Below, in pieces: positions 15,515 to 24,177 of a DNA stretch of 40,157 nucleotides. The number at the start of each line of letters is the position of its first letter. Position 1 is the first letter of the stretch. A program made the translations under genes and the position numbers. The stretch spans positions 1 to 40,157 of the forward strand of contig CAIUWO010000677.1 of the NCBI GenBank assembly GCA_903902895.1, in the 5' to 3' direction. Source of the stretch: Candidatus Hydrogenedentota bacterium. Its GTDB lineage: Bacteria; Hydrogenedentota; Hydrogenedentia; Hydrogenedentales; CAITNO01. The notes beneath the pieces are model-generated. The model did not search any database and was not told the DNA's origin. It was given only the letters and a program-made list of their open reading frames with translations.

Positions 15515-18500
15515 TCAGGGGGCCGCGGGCGGCGGCGCCACCGCATCGGGCGGTCGGGCGGCTTCGGCGGCGTGCGCCTTGGCTTCGTCCAGGCGACCGT
15601 ACACATAATCCAGTTTGGGGTTCAGTGCAAGCGCGTTCCCGTAGGCGGCGACGGCGTCGTCCCAGGCGCCGGCGGTCGCCAGCGCGTCGGCGGCGAGGAC
15701 AAGGTAATACCATTGCTCCGGCGCGAGGCGCCGGGCGGAGTCAAAGGCCTCCTTCGCCGCAGCGGTGTCGCCGGTCGCGGCGCGGGCCGTTCCGCAAAGC
15801 GTGGCGACGTGGGCATTGCCGGGATTCTCCTTCCAGACCGTTTCCCACACGCTTCGGCGCGCCGCGGGGCTGCCCTTGGCCAGGAGTTCGTCCAGACGCA
15901 GGACGGGCCCGTTGTTGAGCGGGTTGAGCGGAATGGCCTCGCAGTGGGCGGCTATCGCGCCCGGCAGGTCCCCCGCGGCTTCCAGCAGCGCCGCCTTGCT
16001 TATAAGCAGGCCCTGGAGTGTGGCGGCGGACACGAGGTCGTCGGGCGCGATGCGCAGCAGTTGGCGCAGCGCGTGCATGCGCCACTCGGCATCCTTTTCA
16101 TCGAGCGACCTCTCGTAGGCCCACCACACGTGGCGGGACGGTGTCTGCCGGGCGAGTTCCTCCCACACGGGGGGGGCCGGAACCTCGGCCGCATTCCTCT
16201 TGAGAAAATCCTCCAGTGCGACGCAGCTCTCCAAATCCCCCCCGGAGGACAAAACCTTTGATTTGCGCAGCCGCAGCGACTCTTGCGTTTCGCCGGCCTG
16301 TTCAAAAACGAGGGCGATGGCGCCCATCAGTTCGCTGGACGGCTTGAGCGCGTTTGCCGCGCGGGCGTAAAGGAGCGCGATTTCGGTGCGGCCCAATTTT
16401 CCGGCGTTCTGGCTGGATAGCACCATGCCCAGCCAGTCGTTTTCTGGAGTGAACATCCGCATTGGGTCGTAAGGCTGCTCCAGTCTGGCGGTCAGCCGCC
16501 TTGACGCGTCAGGTTCGTTCAGCGTCACGCAGGGAAGCAGGGCCGCCCCCGCATGGTCCTCCACGCGGTACAGCCCCAGAAAATCGCCGGCATTTTCGCC
16601 GGGCAGGGCAACACCCTCAAAACGGGTCCGGTCTGCAATGTCATAGGCGGGAAAGAAAAACCACGTTTCACCGCCGTCCTCGCGCGCTCCCGACACGCGC
16701 ATCAGTTGGGAAAACTCCGTGGCCGAGCCCTCTCCCCGGTACTTGGCCATGAAGACATGCCCGGCCCGGCGCGCGCGAAAACACGCCGCGTAAAGTTGGC
16801 AACTTGCTTCCCAGTATTGGGGTTCTTGGCTGCCGCCCAGCAGCTCTCCCAGAATGGGGATTTTCGCCAGCCCCGCAAAGCCGGCGGCTATGGATGGGCC
16901 GCGCCCCATCCTGAACAGGGTCCAATCCCGCATGGACTCCGCCCGGGTGGGCACTTCGGCGCGCGGCGCGGCGGCATACTGGCGCAGCACGCCGTCCAGC
17001 GTGCGATGCTGCCAGAGCCGCGCCGCCTGCCATGGCGCCCACAGCGCCAGCGAACCCAGCACCAGAAACACAGCGGCCCGCCGCAGCCAAAGGCCCCACT
17101 GGGCGGTGCCCCGAAGGCTCTGCCGGAAGGCGGAAGACAGTTGCTGCAGCAGAAATCCCGCTGCCCAGAAACACACAAAGGAGAGGTGAAAGGTGTGCCG
17201 CCATTCATTGTCGAGGCTGACATAGCCGCAGAAATAGAGCGCCAGCAAAAGCAGCGCCAGCCCCGGCCGGATGCCCGCCGCCGCCGCCGCCAGCAGCGCA
17301 AGCACCGCAATGGGCGGGCCCGCCACGCGAAAGAAAGCCGCAATCCGGCGGTGCCCGTCCGTCAGCATTGCGGAAAAACCGCTGTGATAGGACAGGCTGG
17401 CCTCGAAGGTGTCCGCGCCCGCCAGCAGGTTCAGGGTCGCCCCGTACCCGCGGGCAATGGTGTCGGCGGGAGACTGCAGCGCCGTCCGGATCACCCAGTC
17501 CCGGGTGAACTGGGCATCCTCAGGATCACTGTAACCGAAATAGAGCCGGTCATTGCCCGTGACCCTGCGGGCGTAGGAGAAGATGGTGGCGAAGACAAAA
17601 TTGTCGTGGCCGTTGGCCAAAGGTTCGCACACGCCCGGCACCAGCGCGCAGCGGTCCAGATGTTTCATGGAAAAACCCTGCGCCAGCGGGTGGTACGGCT
17701 GGGCGCTGCCCTCCATGCGGGTGAGCATGGGCGCCGCGGCCGCGAGAAAGGCCAGCAGATAGAGAAGCGCCGCGCGGGCGCGGCGACGGAACGCGCCAAG
17801 GCTCTCCCGCGGCGCAAGCGCCAGAAGGACAGCCAGACTGGCCGGCACGAGAATAATCGCATCCTGGCGGAAGCCCATCCCCACCCCGGCAAGCACCCCC
17901 ATGAGGGCGACAGACAACCACAGAAAACGCGGCGGCGCGCGCCGCGTGACAAGCCAGCCGATGGCGAACAGCCCCCCGAGCAGGAAGGGGGCCTTGGAGA
18001 AATCGCGCATGTTGTTCACCTGATCCAGCACGGCCGGCGAGCTGACAAACAGCGCCGTGCCGGCCAGACTCAGCCAGCGGTTCATGCCCAGGCGGAACAG
18101 TCCATAGGCGCAGGCCGCGCACAGGCCCAGGGCAATCGCCATCAATGGCTCCAGCACCCGCCAGGAAATGCCGAAAACGCGCCAGATCGTCGCCACCGTC
18201 CACCCCAAATAGCGGTGGTACTCCGCCGCCGAATCCTCCACCGCGGGAATGCGCGCCGGCAGCGTGTCCGGGTCAAATGTGGCGGTGGTGTGCTCCAGAA
18301 ACGCCAACAGCCCGGGCACCGACTCGATAACCGGGTGGAACGACCCGCGGCCCGCTGCCATCATCAGCGGCTGGGCAAGAAAGGTGGTGGGGCAGCTGAT
18401 GGAGGAGCGCCCCTCGGGGCTCCGGTCCGTTTTGAACCTAGCCATGCCCAGGCCGGTCCCCGCCGCAAAGACCGCCAGCACGAGCGCCAGTTCAAGCCAG

Positions 18501-18535
18501 TATCGGCGGGAAACGCCGCCGCAAATCAGTCCCAT
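15515..18535 (-). CDS. GT-C-like membrane protein with C-terminal TPR domain
   Basis: A 1006-aa protein and the intact paralog of the split gene at 7433-10026. One helix at residues ~11-31 precedes an outer loop (SCPTTFLAQPLMMAAGRGS...) and then HRYLGWTVATIWRVFGISW, followed by roughly ten more helices with YGLFRLGMNRWLS, RDFSKAPFLLG and GVGMGFRQDAI. After a soluble domain (~residues 500-680) come TPR-like repeats up to a Pro/Ala-rich tail. The topology is that of GT-C glycosyltransferases, but the family is not one I can name with certainty. It probably acts at the inner membrane on a lipid-linked sugar. The start ATG at 18535 lacks a strong Shine-Dalgarno sequence. Confidence 0.75.
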   Translation of the reverse strand: MGLICGGVSRRYWLELALVLAVFAAGTGLGMARFKTDRSPEGRSSISCPTTFLAQPLMMAAGRGSFHPVIESVPGLLAFLEHTTATFDPDTLPARIPAVEDSAAEYHRYLGWTVATIWRVFGISWRVLEPLMAIALGLCAACAYGLFRLGMNRWLSLAGTALFVSSPAVLDQVNNMRDFSKAPFLLGGLFAIGWLVTRRAPPRFLWLSVALMGVLAGVGMGFRQDAIILVPASLAVLLALAPRESLGAFRRRARAALLYLLAFLAAAAPMLTRMEGSAQPYHPLAQGFSMKHLDRCALVPGVCEPLANGHDNFVFATIFSYARRVTGNDRLYFGYSDPEDAQFTRDWVIRTALQSPADTIARGYGATLNLLAGADTFEASLSYHSGFSAMLTDGHRRIAAFFRVAGPPIAVLALLAAAAAGIRPGLALLLLALYFCGYVSLDNEWRHTFHLSFVCFWAAGFLLQQLSSAFRQSLRGTAQWGLWLRRAAVFLVLGSLALWAPWQAARLWQHRTLDGVLRQYAAAPRAEVPTRAESMRDWTLFRMGRGPSIAAGFAGLAKIPILGELLGGSQEPQYWEASCQLYAACFRARRAGHVFMAKYRGEGSATEFSQLMRVSGAREDGGETWFFFPAYDIADRTRFEGVALPGENAGDFLGLYRVEDHAGAALLPCVTLNEPDASRRLTARLEQPYDPMRMFTPENDWLGMVLSSQNAGKLGRTEIALLYARAANALKPSSELMGAIALVFEQAGETQESLRLRKSKVLSSGGDLESCVALEDFLKRNAAEVPAPPVWEELARQTPSRHVWWAYERSLDEKDAEWRMHALRQLLRIAPDDLVSAATLQGLLISKAALLEAAGDLPGAIAAHCEAIPLNPLNNGPVLRLDELLAKGSPAARRSVWETVWKENPGNAHVATLCGTARAATGDTAAAKEAFDSARRLAPEQWYYLVLAADALATAGAWDDAVAAYGNALALNPKLDYVYGRLDEAKAHAAEAARPPDAVAPPPAAP

Positions 18536-18628
18536 TATTCCATCCCCGCGGAAGAGGACGCGGGCGCCGTGTTCGTGGGAAAAGCTTTCTGGCTGTGGGG
18601 GGCGATCATGGCGGCTTCTTTCCGCGTG

Positions 18629-18880
18629 CTAATACAGGCGCTCGATGTTGGAGGGCGGCTCCGCGCCCGCGGCGGGACCGAAACCCATTTCGATCTCCTC
18701 CTTGCCCGACTCATACTCTTCGATTGAGATGCTGCCGACAACGGTGACGCGCAGGTGCGTCGCCATGTTGATGAAGCTGATGCCGGTGCCGTTGGGCAGC
18801 ACTTCGGGTGTGGAATCGGCCTTCCACTTTTTGGCCGGGCGGCCGCCCGACCACATGGTCACGACATAGACGGTTTTCAT
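18629..18880 (-). CDS. Uncharacterised 83-aa protein
   Basis: A small soluble protein starting MKTVYVVTMWSGGRPAKKW, rich in beta-type residues, with an acidic EEYESGKEEIEMGFG stretch and no signal peptide or membrane helix. A GGGGTGA Shine-Dalgarno-like sequence lies about 8 nt upstream of the ATG, which supports translation. It follows the waaF-like gene after 27 nt and precedes the 1006-aa GT-C gene by 93 nt, so it is probably part of the same transcript. I do not recognise the family. Confidence 0.6.
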   Translation of the reverse strand: MKTVYVVTMWSGGRPAKKWKADSTPEVLPNGTGISFINMATHLRVTVVGSISIEEYESGKEEIEMGFGPAAGAEPPSNIERLY

Positions 18881-18907
18881 ACGGCTTCACCCCATGTTTG
18901 CGCGCGC

Positions 18908-19927
18908 CTATTGTTGCAGGAACGGCAGGGCGGCTTCCACCACGGCGTCCGCGGCGATGCGGGTCATGCAGCGGTGGTCGGTGGAGCAGATGGGTTTCTG
19001 GCAGGGGCCGCAGTCCACATCGACACGGAGCAGGCGCCCCTTCTCCCACGGGCTGTCGGTGTAGCGGGGCGAGGTGGGGCCCATGACGCAGATGACCGGC
19101 CTGCCGAAAGCGATGGCGATGTGGCGCGGGCCGCTGTCGTTGCCGATCAGCAGGTCGGCCTCGGCGAGGACGGCCTTGAGCCGGGCGATGCCGCCGCCCG
19201 GAAACTCCAGCAGGGGGCGCTTCACCGCAGCCAGCACGGCCGCCCTGGTCTCCTCCTCGCCGGGGCCGGTCAGCAGGACGCAGCGCGCGCCGCGCCGCGC
19301 CGCAAGCGCGTCGGCAACGGCGGCGAAGCGTTCCGCCGGCCAGCGCTTGGCGGGGCCAAAGGCCGCGCCGGGCGCGAGGGCCACGAGCGGGCCGTCGCCC
19401 GCGAGGCGTTCGCGCACCGCCGCGCGTTCCGCCGGGTCGGCGGCCAGTTCCAGGCCAAGCCCGTCATCGGCGCAGCCGAGCGGGGCGACCAGTTCCAGAT
19501 ATTCATGGGCCATGTAGACAGGCGTGACCACGCCGTTCTCACGGTGAGGTTCGGGCGCGTCGGTCAGCAGCCAGCTGCGGTTGTCGCGGTTGTACCCGAC
19601 GCGGCGCTTTGCCCGGGCGAGCCGCGCCAGCAGCGCGGCGCGAAAGGAGTGGGGGAAGACCACGGCCAGGTCCTGGGCGTCTTCGTTCACGGTCCATGAC
19701 GCGGACAGCAGGGAGAATAGGCCGCGCAGCGAGGGCAGCGGGTGCAGCCGGTCAACCCATGGCAGACCGTCCAGCAGCGCGCATATGGCGGGCTGCCCCG
19801 CGACGGCGAGGGTGGACTGCGGAAAACGGCGCTTGATCGCGCGCAGCGCGGGGGTGCACATCACCGCGTCGCCCAGCCAGTTGGGGGCGATGGCCAGGAT
19901 ATGGGCGGGGTCGGGCATGTCGGCCAT
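18908..19927 (-). CDS. waaF: GT9 family ADP-heptose:LPS heptosyltransferase II-like (WaaF)
   Basis: A 339-aa GT9 glycosyltransferase. It shows the N-terminal acceptor-side motif APNWLGDAVMCTPALRA, a mid-protein GYNRDNRSWLLT, LAPGAAFGPAKRWPAERFA at the start of the donor domain, GNDSGPRHIAIAFGRPV, and the WaaF-type Cys cluster CGPCQKPICSTDHRCM. The enzyme class adds heptose to the LPS inner core on the cytoplasmic face of the inner membrane. The ATG at 19927 is 10 nt after the preceding stop; MPDPAH at 19918 is an alternative start. The presence of this gene supports a Gram-negative envelope. The exact sugar and acceptor in this organism are not proven. Confidence 0.85.
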   Translation of the reverse strand: MADMPDPAHILAIAPNWLGDAVMCTPALRAIKRRFPQSTLAVAGQPAICALLDGLPWVDRLHPLPSLRGLFSLLSASWTVNEDAQDLAVVFPHSFRAALLARLARAKRRVGYNRDNRSWLLTDAPEPHRENGVVTPVYMAHEYLELVAPLGCADDGLGLELAADPAERAAVRERLAGDGPLVALAPGAAFGPAKRWPAERFAAVADALAARRGARCVLLTGPGEEETRAAVLAAVKRPLLEFPGGGIARLKAVLAEADLLIGNDSGPRHIAIAFGRPVICVMGPTSPRYTDSPWEKGRLLRVDVDCGPCQKPICSTDHRCMTRIAADAVVEAALPFLQQ

Positions 19928-19937
19928 GGCCGGCGCG

Positions 19938-20465
19938 TCAGTCCGCGGCGTTGGGTGCCGCTTCGGCCTCTGGCGCGGCCCCGGCATCCTGCACGGGAAC
20001 TTCGGAGGTCTCGACCGGTTCCACGGAGATATCGTCCACGGCGGCGGTTGCCACGGCCTCCGGCTGGGGCAGTTCCTCGGGCGGCGAATCCGGTTCAGGT
20101 TCAGGCTCGGGCGCCGGCGGGGTCACAGCCGCAACGGCCTCCCGCAGCCGGGTGGCGTCCTCAATGCGGCGCCTGCGCTCTTCCTGGCGCTGCTGCCGGA
20201 TTTCCGCGCTGACGGTCTCCCATTCCGGACGGGTTTCCTCCAGATGGGTGATGAGCGCGGCGCGCACCGATTCACGGGTAAACTGGGGCTCGCCCGCGGC
20301 GAAGGTCTCCCGCCAGTTGCGCTGGCGCACGATGCCGTAAAAGGCCGGGCGCTGCCGCACGTATTCGGTGACGCAGACCACCGGGTCCGTCTCGTCAAAA
20401 GCCGACATGAAGTCCGCCGGCCGCATGCCCTGCATATAGATGTTCCAGAAGTCTATTGGTTCCAT
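19938..20465 (-). CDS. Uncharacterised protein with acidic Pro/Glu-rich C-terminal tail
   Basis: About 175 aa. The N-terminal part (MEPIDFWNIYMQGMRPADFMSAFDETDP) is followed by a charged helix around residues 90-115 (EIRQQRQEERRRRIEDATRL), which may form a coiled coil, and then a low-complexity tail of Pro, Glu and Ala (PAPEPEPEPDSPPEE). No membrane segment or known motif is visible. Starts at 20474 and 20492 are also possible. It lies 10 nt before the waaF-like gene, suggesting a shared transcript. Confidence 0.55.
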   Translation of the reverse strand: MEPIDFWNIYMQGMRPADFMSAFDETDPVVCVTEYVRQRPAFYGIVRQRNWRETFAAGEPQFTRESVRAALITHLEETRPEWETVSAEIRQQRQEERRRRIEDATRLREAVAAVTPPAPEPEPEPDSPPEELPQPEAVATAAVDDISVEPVETSEVPVQDAGAAPEAEAAPNAAD

Positions 20466-20521
20466 GGGCCGCATTGTATCAGAACCGCGCAAAAAACAAG
20501 GAGTCCCTTCCCCGCACGCGC

Positions 20522-21412
20522 CTAGAAGAGGTGTTTCCAGGTAATCGAGAAGACCGTGCCGCCAAAATCGTCGTCATGGGCGAAAAAGATACTGCGACCG
20601 ATATTGACGTTGACCTGGTTGCGGCGGTTGACGGGCACATCCATGCCCACGTTCAGGTTGACGCTCCAAATTCTCCAGGTGTCTTCAAGATGGATGTCTA
20701 TGAGCTTTTCCACGGGTCCCAGCCCGAGTTTCACATCGGCCTTGTACCCGGCATGGGTCCATGGAACGCGCACCCCAAGCATGGGCCGGGAGGCGCGCAG
20801 CCGGTCCATAAGACCGTGATAGTCGCGCTGTTCCACCATGCCGAAGGGGAAATAGTCAACGCCCGGGGTGACGGTGAAGGCGCTCCTCTTCATCTTGAAG
20901 TAGAGGTGAAGGGGAAGAAGGAATATGGAACGCTGGTCATCCTCGGTGGTCACCGGCCCGGCACCGTAGCCCAGGGTGAGGAACAGGGAAAAATGGCGCG
21001 AGATGTTGTAGCCGCCGCCGACATTGGGCACCCAGAGCAGGCAGTTGTCCCGCATGTCGCCGAAGGTGTTCACCTGCTCGATTCCCGGGGCGATGGCCCC
21101 CATGAGCGGGTCAAAAATATTGTTAATCAAGTCCTCGCTTTTCAGGCCGGGATAGGCGTTCGCCATCACCAGCATGGCGTACCGGCGATAGGTCGACGGC
21201 GCTTCTTCCGGCAGTTCCGCCGGGGTTTCCTCCTGCCGCCAGTCGTTGCGCAGCGCAAGGCCGGGTTCCGGCGCTGAGACCGCGGCGCCGGCGGCGCCGC
21301 ACGCGCCGTCTCCCTGCCCGGCCCGGGCGGGACATGAAGTCAGCAGGCCCGCCACGACACCCAGGAGCATGGGGAGCAGCAATAGGGGGTGTGGGAGAGG
21401 TCGGTGCTTCAT
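20522..21412 (-). CDS. Secreted beta-barrel-like outer membrane protein
   Basis: About 296 aa. The leader MKHRPLPHPLLLLPMLLGVVAGLLTSC has a basic N-region, a hydrophobic core and a lipobox-like LTSC. The second half alternates hydrophobic and polar residues in strands (NISRHFSLFLTLGYGAG, SAFTVTPGVDYFPFG, WSVNLNVGMDVPV) and the protein ends in Phe (ITWKHLF), the C-terminal aromatic used for outer-membrane barrel insertion. A lipobox and a barrel are an odd pairing, so the Cys may simply lie near an ordinary signal peptidase I site. A second in-frame ATG is two codons upstream (21418). The function is unknown. Confidence 0.65.
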   Translation of the reverse strand: MKHRPLPHPLLLLPMLLGVVAGLLTSCPARAGQGDGACGAAGAAVSAPEPGLALRNDWRQEETPAELPEEAPSTYRRYAMLVMANAYPGLKSEDLINNIFDPLMGAIAPGIEQVNTFGDMRDNCLLWVPNVGGGYNISRHFSLFLTLGYGAGPVTTEDDQRSIFLLPLHLYFKMKRSAFTVTPGVDYFPFGMVEQRDYHGLMDRLRASRPMLGVRVPWTHAGYKADVKLGLGPVEKLIDIHLEDTWRIWSVNLNVGMDVPVNRRNQVNVNIGRSIFFAHDDDFGGTVFSITWKHLF

Positions 21413-21513
21413 CGGCATGGAAGGGTCTATTCCAAAGTTGCTTTGTTTCGTCCGGCCATGGTGCGGGAACGCCCGGCCGACGGCGTGATCATACCAGACG
21501 GCGGCACCGAAAC

Positions 21514-22203
21514 TCAGCGTTTTGTCTCCGAGGCCGGGAGGACTGCCCCGGGCGTTGCGCCGCGTTGCGCCGTTATGAGCCACGCCTCGCCGCCCGCCGC
21601 CTCACGGACGAAGCACGCGCGCACGGCCTCCGTGACACCCTGGGCTTTCCAGTCCGGCGCAACCACCAGAAGTTCATCGGCATTGCCAATGCCGTCACCG
21701 TCCGCATCGGCGGAGCCGTGCCACCACGCAACCCGGTCGGTCGCCCCGCCGCAGCGCACCGCCACCGGCAAGGGCTGTATATAGTCGTCCGCTTTGAAGT
21801 GGGGTGCCCAAAACTTGGACCCTTCCCTGAAATCCGTTGCGTACTGCTCGCCGGTGGTGATCAGGAGCGGCAGGAGGTTCTTTCCCATGGTGCCGGCGAT
21901 AAAGCCCGCCTGTTTCTGGAAGGTGTCATAGTTGTGGTCCCAGGCGCGGCGCGTTTCGGCGTACTTGGGATGCTCCGGATTGTTGACCACCGTCAGGAAA
22001 AGGTCGAAGAGGCAGTAAAAGGGGAGGGCGTCGGCCTGCAAATGGGCGTTGGTTTCACCCTCCAAATGCGCCTTGGGCTTGTACTTGGTCAGTTCCGCAT
22101 CCAACTGCGCAAAGGTGGGAATGGGCGCGGCCGCGGCCGTGCCCGCCGCAAGGACGGCATGAATTGCGGCACATGTGAACAAGACGGGCTTTAGTGACCG
22201 CAT
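21514..22203 (-). CDS. Secreted protein with a calcium-loop-like DxDGDG motif
   Basis: A 229-aa protein with a clear signal peptide (MRSLKPVLFTCAAIHAVLAAGTAAAAP). The mature part is alpha/beta mixed and contains DADGDGIGNADE near residue 165, the pattern of thrombospondin type-3/dockerin-like calcium loops. AGGAGGG about 9 nt upstream fixes the start. The start region overlaps the end of the SDR epimerase gene by 13 nt, so it is the third gene of the TetR - SDR operon. I do not recognise the family; the periplasm or cell exterior is the expected location. Confidence 0.7.
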   Translation of the reverse strand: MRSLKPVLFTCAAIHAVLAAGTAAAAPIPTFAQLDAELTKYKPKAHLEGETNAHLQADALPFYCLFDLFLTVVNNPEHPKYAETRRAWDHNYDTFQKQAGFIAGTMGKNLLPLLITTGEQYATDFREGSKFWAPHFKADDYIQPLPVAVRCGGATDRVAWWHGSADADGDGIGNADELLVVAPDWKAQGVTEAVRACFVREAAGGEAWLITAQRGATPGAVLPASETKR

Positions 22204-23195
22204 GGCGCAGCCCTCCTGCCAAGCATGCCCGCGTCGGCAAACCATTCAAAGACGTCCTTCAGGGTCTTGCTGAAGGGGCGCGGATGGTAGCCGAGGGCGC
22301 CGGTGGCCTTGTCATGGGACACCGCCTGGTGATGCGCCAGCGTGTGCAGCGTGAATTTTGAAAAGCGCGGCTCCCGGCCGCGCAGGCTGGCCCAGCCCTC
22401 GGCTAGGGGGGCCGCGGAGCGCATCACCCACAGGGGCACCACGAAGCGCGGCGCCCTGCGGCCGGCCAGTTTGGACACGGCACGGCCCATCTCCGTGACG
22501 GAAACGTGGTGGCCGGAAAGAATATAGTTTTCTCCCTTCCCCCCACGCTCCTCCGCGGCAATGGCCCCGGCGCACACGTCCCGCACATCGACCCAGTTGA
22601 ATCCGCCCGCGACCAGCGCGCGGGTGCGTCCGAAGTAGATGTCCAGCAGCGCCCGGCCCGCCTGGGACGGCGCGAAATCACCGGGTCCAAGTATTCCGGT
22701 GGGATGGACGATCACCGCGTCCAGTCCCTGCCGGACGAGTTCCAGGACGGAGCGCTGTCCCCGCGATTTGGACCGGTCATAGGGGAACGGGTGGTCATCG
22801 CCGCACAGCGGGCGGGTTTCCACAACCGGCTCGTGGATGGGATGGGGGGAGAAGGCGTGGATGGAACTGAAATGCACCATGCGGCGCACGCCGCAGCGCA
22901 GGCAGGCCTCCGCCACGATGCGGGCCCCCTCGGCATTCACCCGCTCCGCCAGGACGTTCCGTCGGCTGCGGAGCGTGATGACCGACGCAAGGTGGTAGAC
23001 CGTTTCGGCCCCCCGCAGCAGGACGCGCATGGCGGAGGGGTCGAGGAGGTCGCAGCAAACCCTTTCCACGTCCATGCCGTCCAGGGGACGGGTGTCCCCG
23101 TAGGTAAGCACCTTCACCCGGTCACCCCGCGCGAGCAGCATACGGACCAGATTGGCCCCTACCATGCCGTTGGCCCCCGTCACAATCGTGTTCAT
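22191..23195 (-). CDS. Extended SDR, NAD-dependent epimerase/dehydratase family
   Basis: A 334-aa extended short-chain dehydrogenase. The NAD(P)-binding TGANGMVGANLV is at the N-terminus, followed by CCDLLDPSAM, VYHLASV, a Ser in HFSSIHAFSP and the catalytic YDRSK (YxxxK), then VIVHPTGILGPGD. These are typical of dihydroflavonol-reductase-like and HpnA-like proteins. It reduces or epimerises a small substrate in the cytosol; the substrate is unknown. The ATG at 23195 overlaps the tetR stop by ATGA, which rules out the longer track start. Expression is probably controlled by that TetR protein. Confidence 0.9.
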   Translation of the reverse strand: MNTIVTGANGMVGANLVRMLLARGDRVKVLTYGDTRPLDGMDVERVCCDLLDPSAMRVLLRGAETVYHLASVITLRSRRNVLAERVNAEGARIVAEACLRCGVRRMVHFSSIHAFSPHPIHEPVVETRPLCGDDHPFPYDRSKSRGQRSVLELVRQGLDAVIVHPTGILGPGDFAPSQAGRALLDIYFGRTRALVAGGFNWVDVRDVCAGAIAAEERGGKGENYILSGHHVSVTEMGRAVSKLAGRRAPRFVVPLWVMRSAAPLAEGWASLRGREPRFSKFTLHTLAHHQAVSHDKATGALGYHPRPFSKTLKDVFEWFADAGMLGRRAAPCGH

Positions 23196-23830
23196 GAGAG
23201 ACTCCCCGGGCCGTCCCGGTACAAGGCAAGCAGCATCCCTGTCAGGGTCTGGACGACCTTTTCGCGCGGCGCCCGCACCGGGTCTTCCATCCACCACTGC
23301 AGGAGACCAAGCACCATGGCTACCAGCGCATGCGCCGCCAGCGCGGGGTCAATGTCCAGCGTGAGGCGTCCGGCCTGCATCTCGGACCGCAGGATTTGCG
23401 CCGTCTGCTCAAACCAGAACTGCCTCCATTGCGCGATAAACTCCTGTCCCTCCAAGGTGGTCAGGGGCGCCAACTGCAGCAGGAACATGAATTCCTTCCG
23501 GTTCTTTTCTGCAAAGGTGACCACGGCCTCAATCGTGGCCCGTGTCCATTCCCGGCGGTCCTGGAGGTCGTTGACGCGAAGTCGGTCAATTTCGGCGATC
23601 AGTTTCGCGTAGCTTTCCAGCGCCGCCTCCCGGGTCAGCGACTCCTTGTCCTTGAAGTGGCAGTAGAAGGTGCCCACGGCCACCTCGGCCTTTTCCGCAA
23701 TCTGGCTGATTGTCGCGCCCTGCTGCGGCTGCGCCAGCGCCAGTTCACGCCAGGCGTCCACCAACCGGTTGCGCGTGGCCAGACGGCTCCGCTCCCGCGC
23801 ATTCTTGGGGCGCTCGCTTTTCATGGGCAT
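23192..23830 (-). CDS. TetR family transcriptional regulator
   Basis: A 212-aa regulator. The N-terminal TetR DNA-binding domain covers about residues 18-65, with the helix-turn-helix GATISQIAEKAEVAVGTFYCHFKDKESL. The C-terminal helical domain (ligand binding and dimer) contains FMFLLQLAPLTTLEGQ and MVLGLLQWWME, similar in style to regulators of lipid or hydrophobic-compound genes. AAGGAAG precedes the ATG at 23830; a second ATG is two codons on. It heads the operon with the SDR epimerase and a secreted protein and probably represses its own operon through the palindrome at 23902-23915. Confidence 0.9.
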   Translation of the reverse strand: MPMKSERPKNARERSRLATRNRLVDAWRELALAQPQQGATISQIAEKAEVAVGTFYCHFKDKESLTREAALESYAKLIAEIDRLRVNDLQDRREWTRATIEAVVTFAEKNRKEFMFLLQLAPLTTLEGQEFIAQWRQFWFEQTAQILRSEMQAGRLTLDIDPALAAHALVAMVLGLLQWWMEDPVRAPREKVVQTLTGMLLALYRDGPGSLS

Positions 23831-23901
23831 GCGTGTCTTCCTTCCGGGGTGGGTTGTTCTTGCGCCGCTGACCGCTACGGCAACCTTGAATCATATCTCA
23901 A

Positions 23902-23956
23902 TGAATGAACATTCACTCTGTGAACCTATAATACAGTAAAGGCTCGTTTAACGCAA
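23902..23956 (-). promoter_or_regulatory. TetR-type operator and candidate promoter
   Basis: TGAATG (23902-23907) and CATTCA (23910-23915) form an exact inverted repeat with a 2-bp centre, resembling operators of FadR-like TetR regulators. On the minus strand TTGCGT (23951-23956) and TATTAT (23928-23933), 17 bp apart, could be the promoter, placing the operator just after the start of transcription. The promoter match is modest. Confidence 0.55.
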
Positions 23957-24105
23957 GACCCCCTGCTGTCATGGCCCAGCTTTAGAATTAAGGCAGGGAC
24001 CTTAATCATCGGCTAAGGAGGCACCCGTCTTGGGGCACCCTTAACTTTCGGGTGGCGGGCGGCCTTGGCTGTCATCGGTTGTCCCGTTGGGACAAAACAA
24101 CAGGC

Positions 24106-24177
24106 CTTATGGACGTTATGAACAGGGTCCGGCGCGTGATTGAGACTGTTGTCCATCGCGTCCATAACGTCCATAAG
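24106..24177. repeat. Hairpin element with 9-bp-period GTCCAT units, copy 1
   Basis: Exact 15-bp inverted repeat CTTATGGACGTTATG (24106-24120) / CATAACGTCCATAAG (24163-24177). The right arm is part of a 9-bp-period run with GTCCAT at 24151, 24160 and 24169; the left arm has ATGGAC at 24109 and ATGAAC at 24118. The same layout occurs at 29595-29691. Confidence 0.75.

Noticed and set aside
16553-18727. Long plus-strand ORF of 724 aa
   Set aside because: Shadow of the 1006-aa membrane protein gene; Arg/Gln/His-rich without domain motifs.
24151-24177. Short direct repeats at 9-bp period considered as a CRISPR or satellite array
   Set aside because: Units are far too short and have no spacers of CRISPR size; the mirror-image arms fit a hairpin repeat better.
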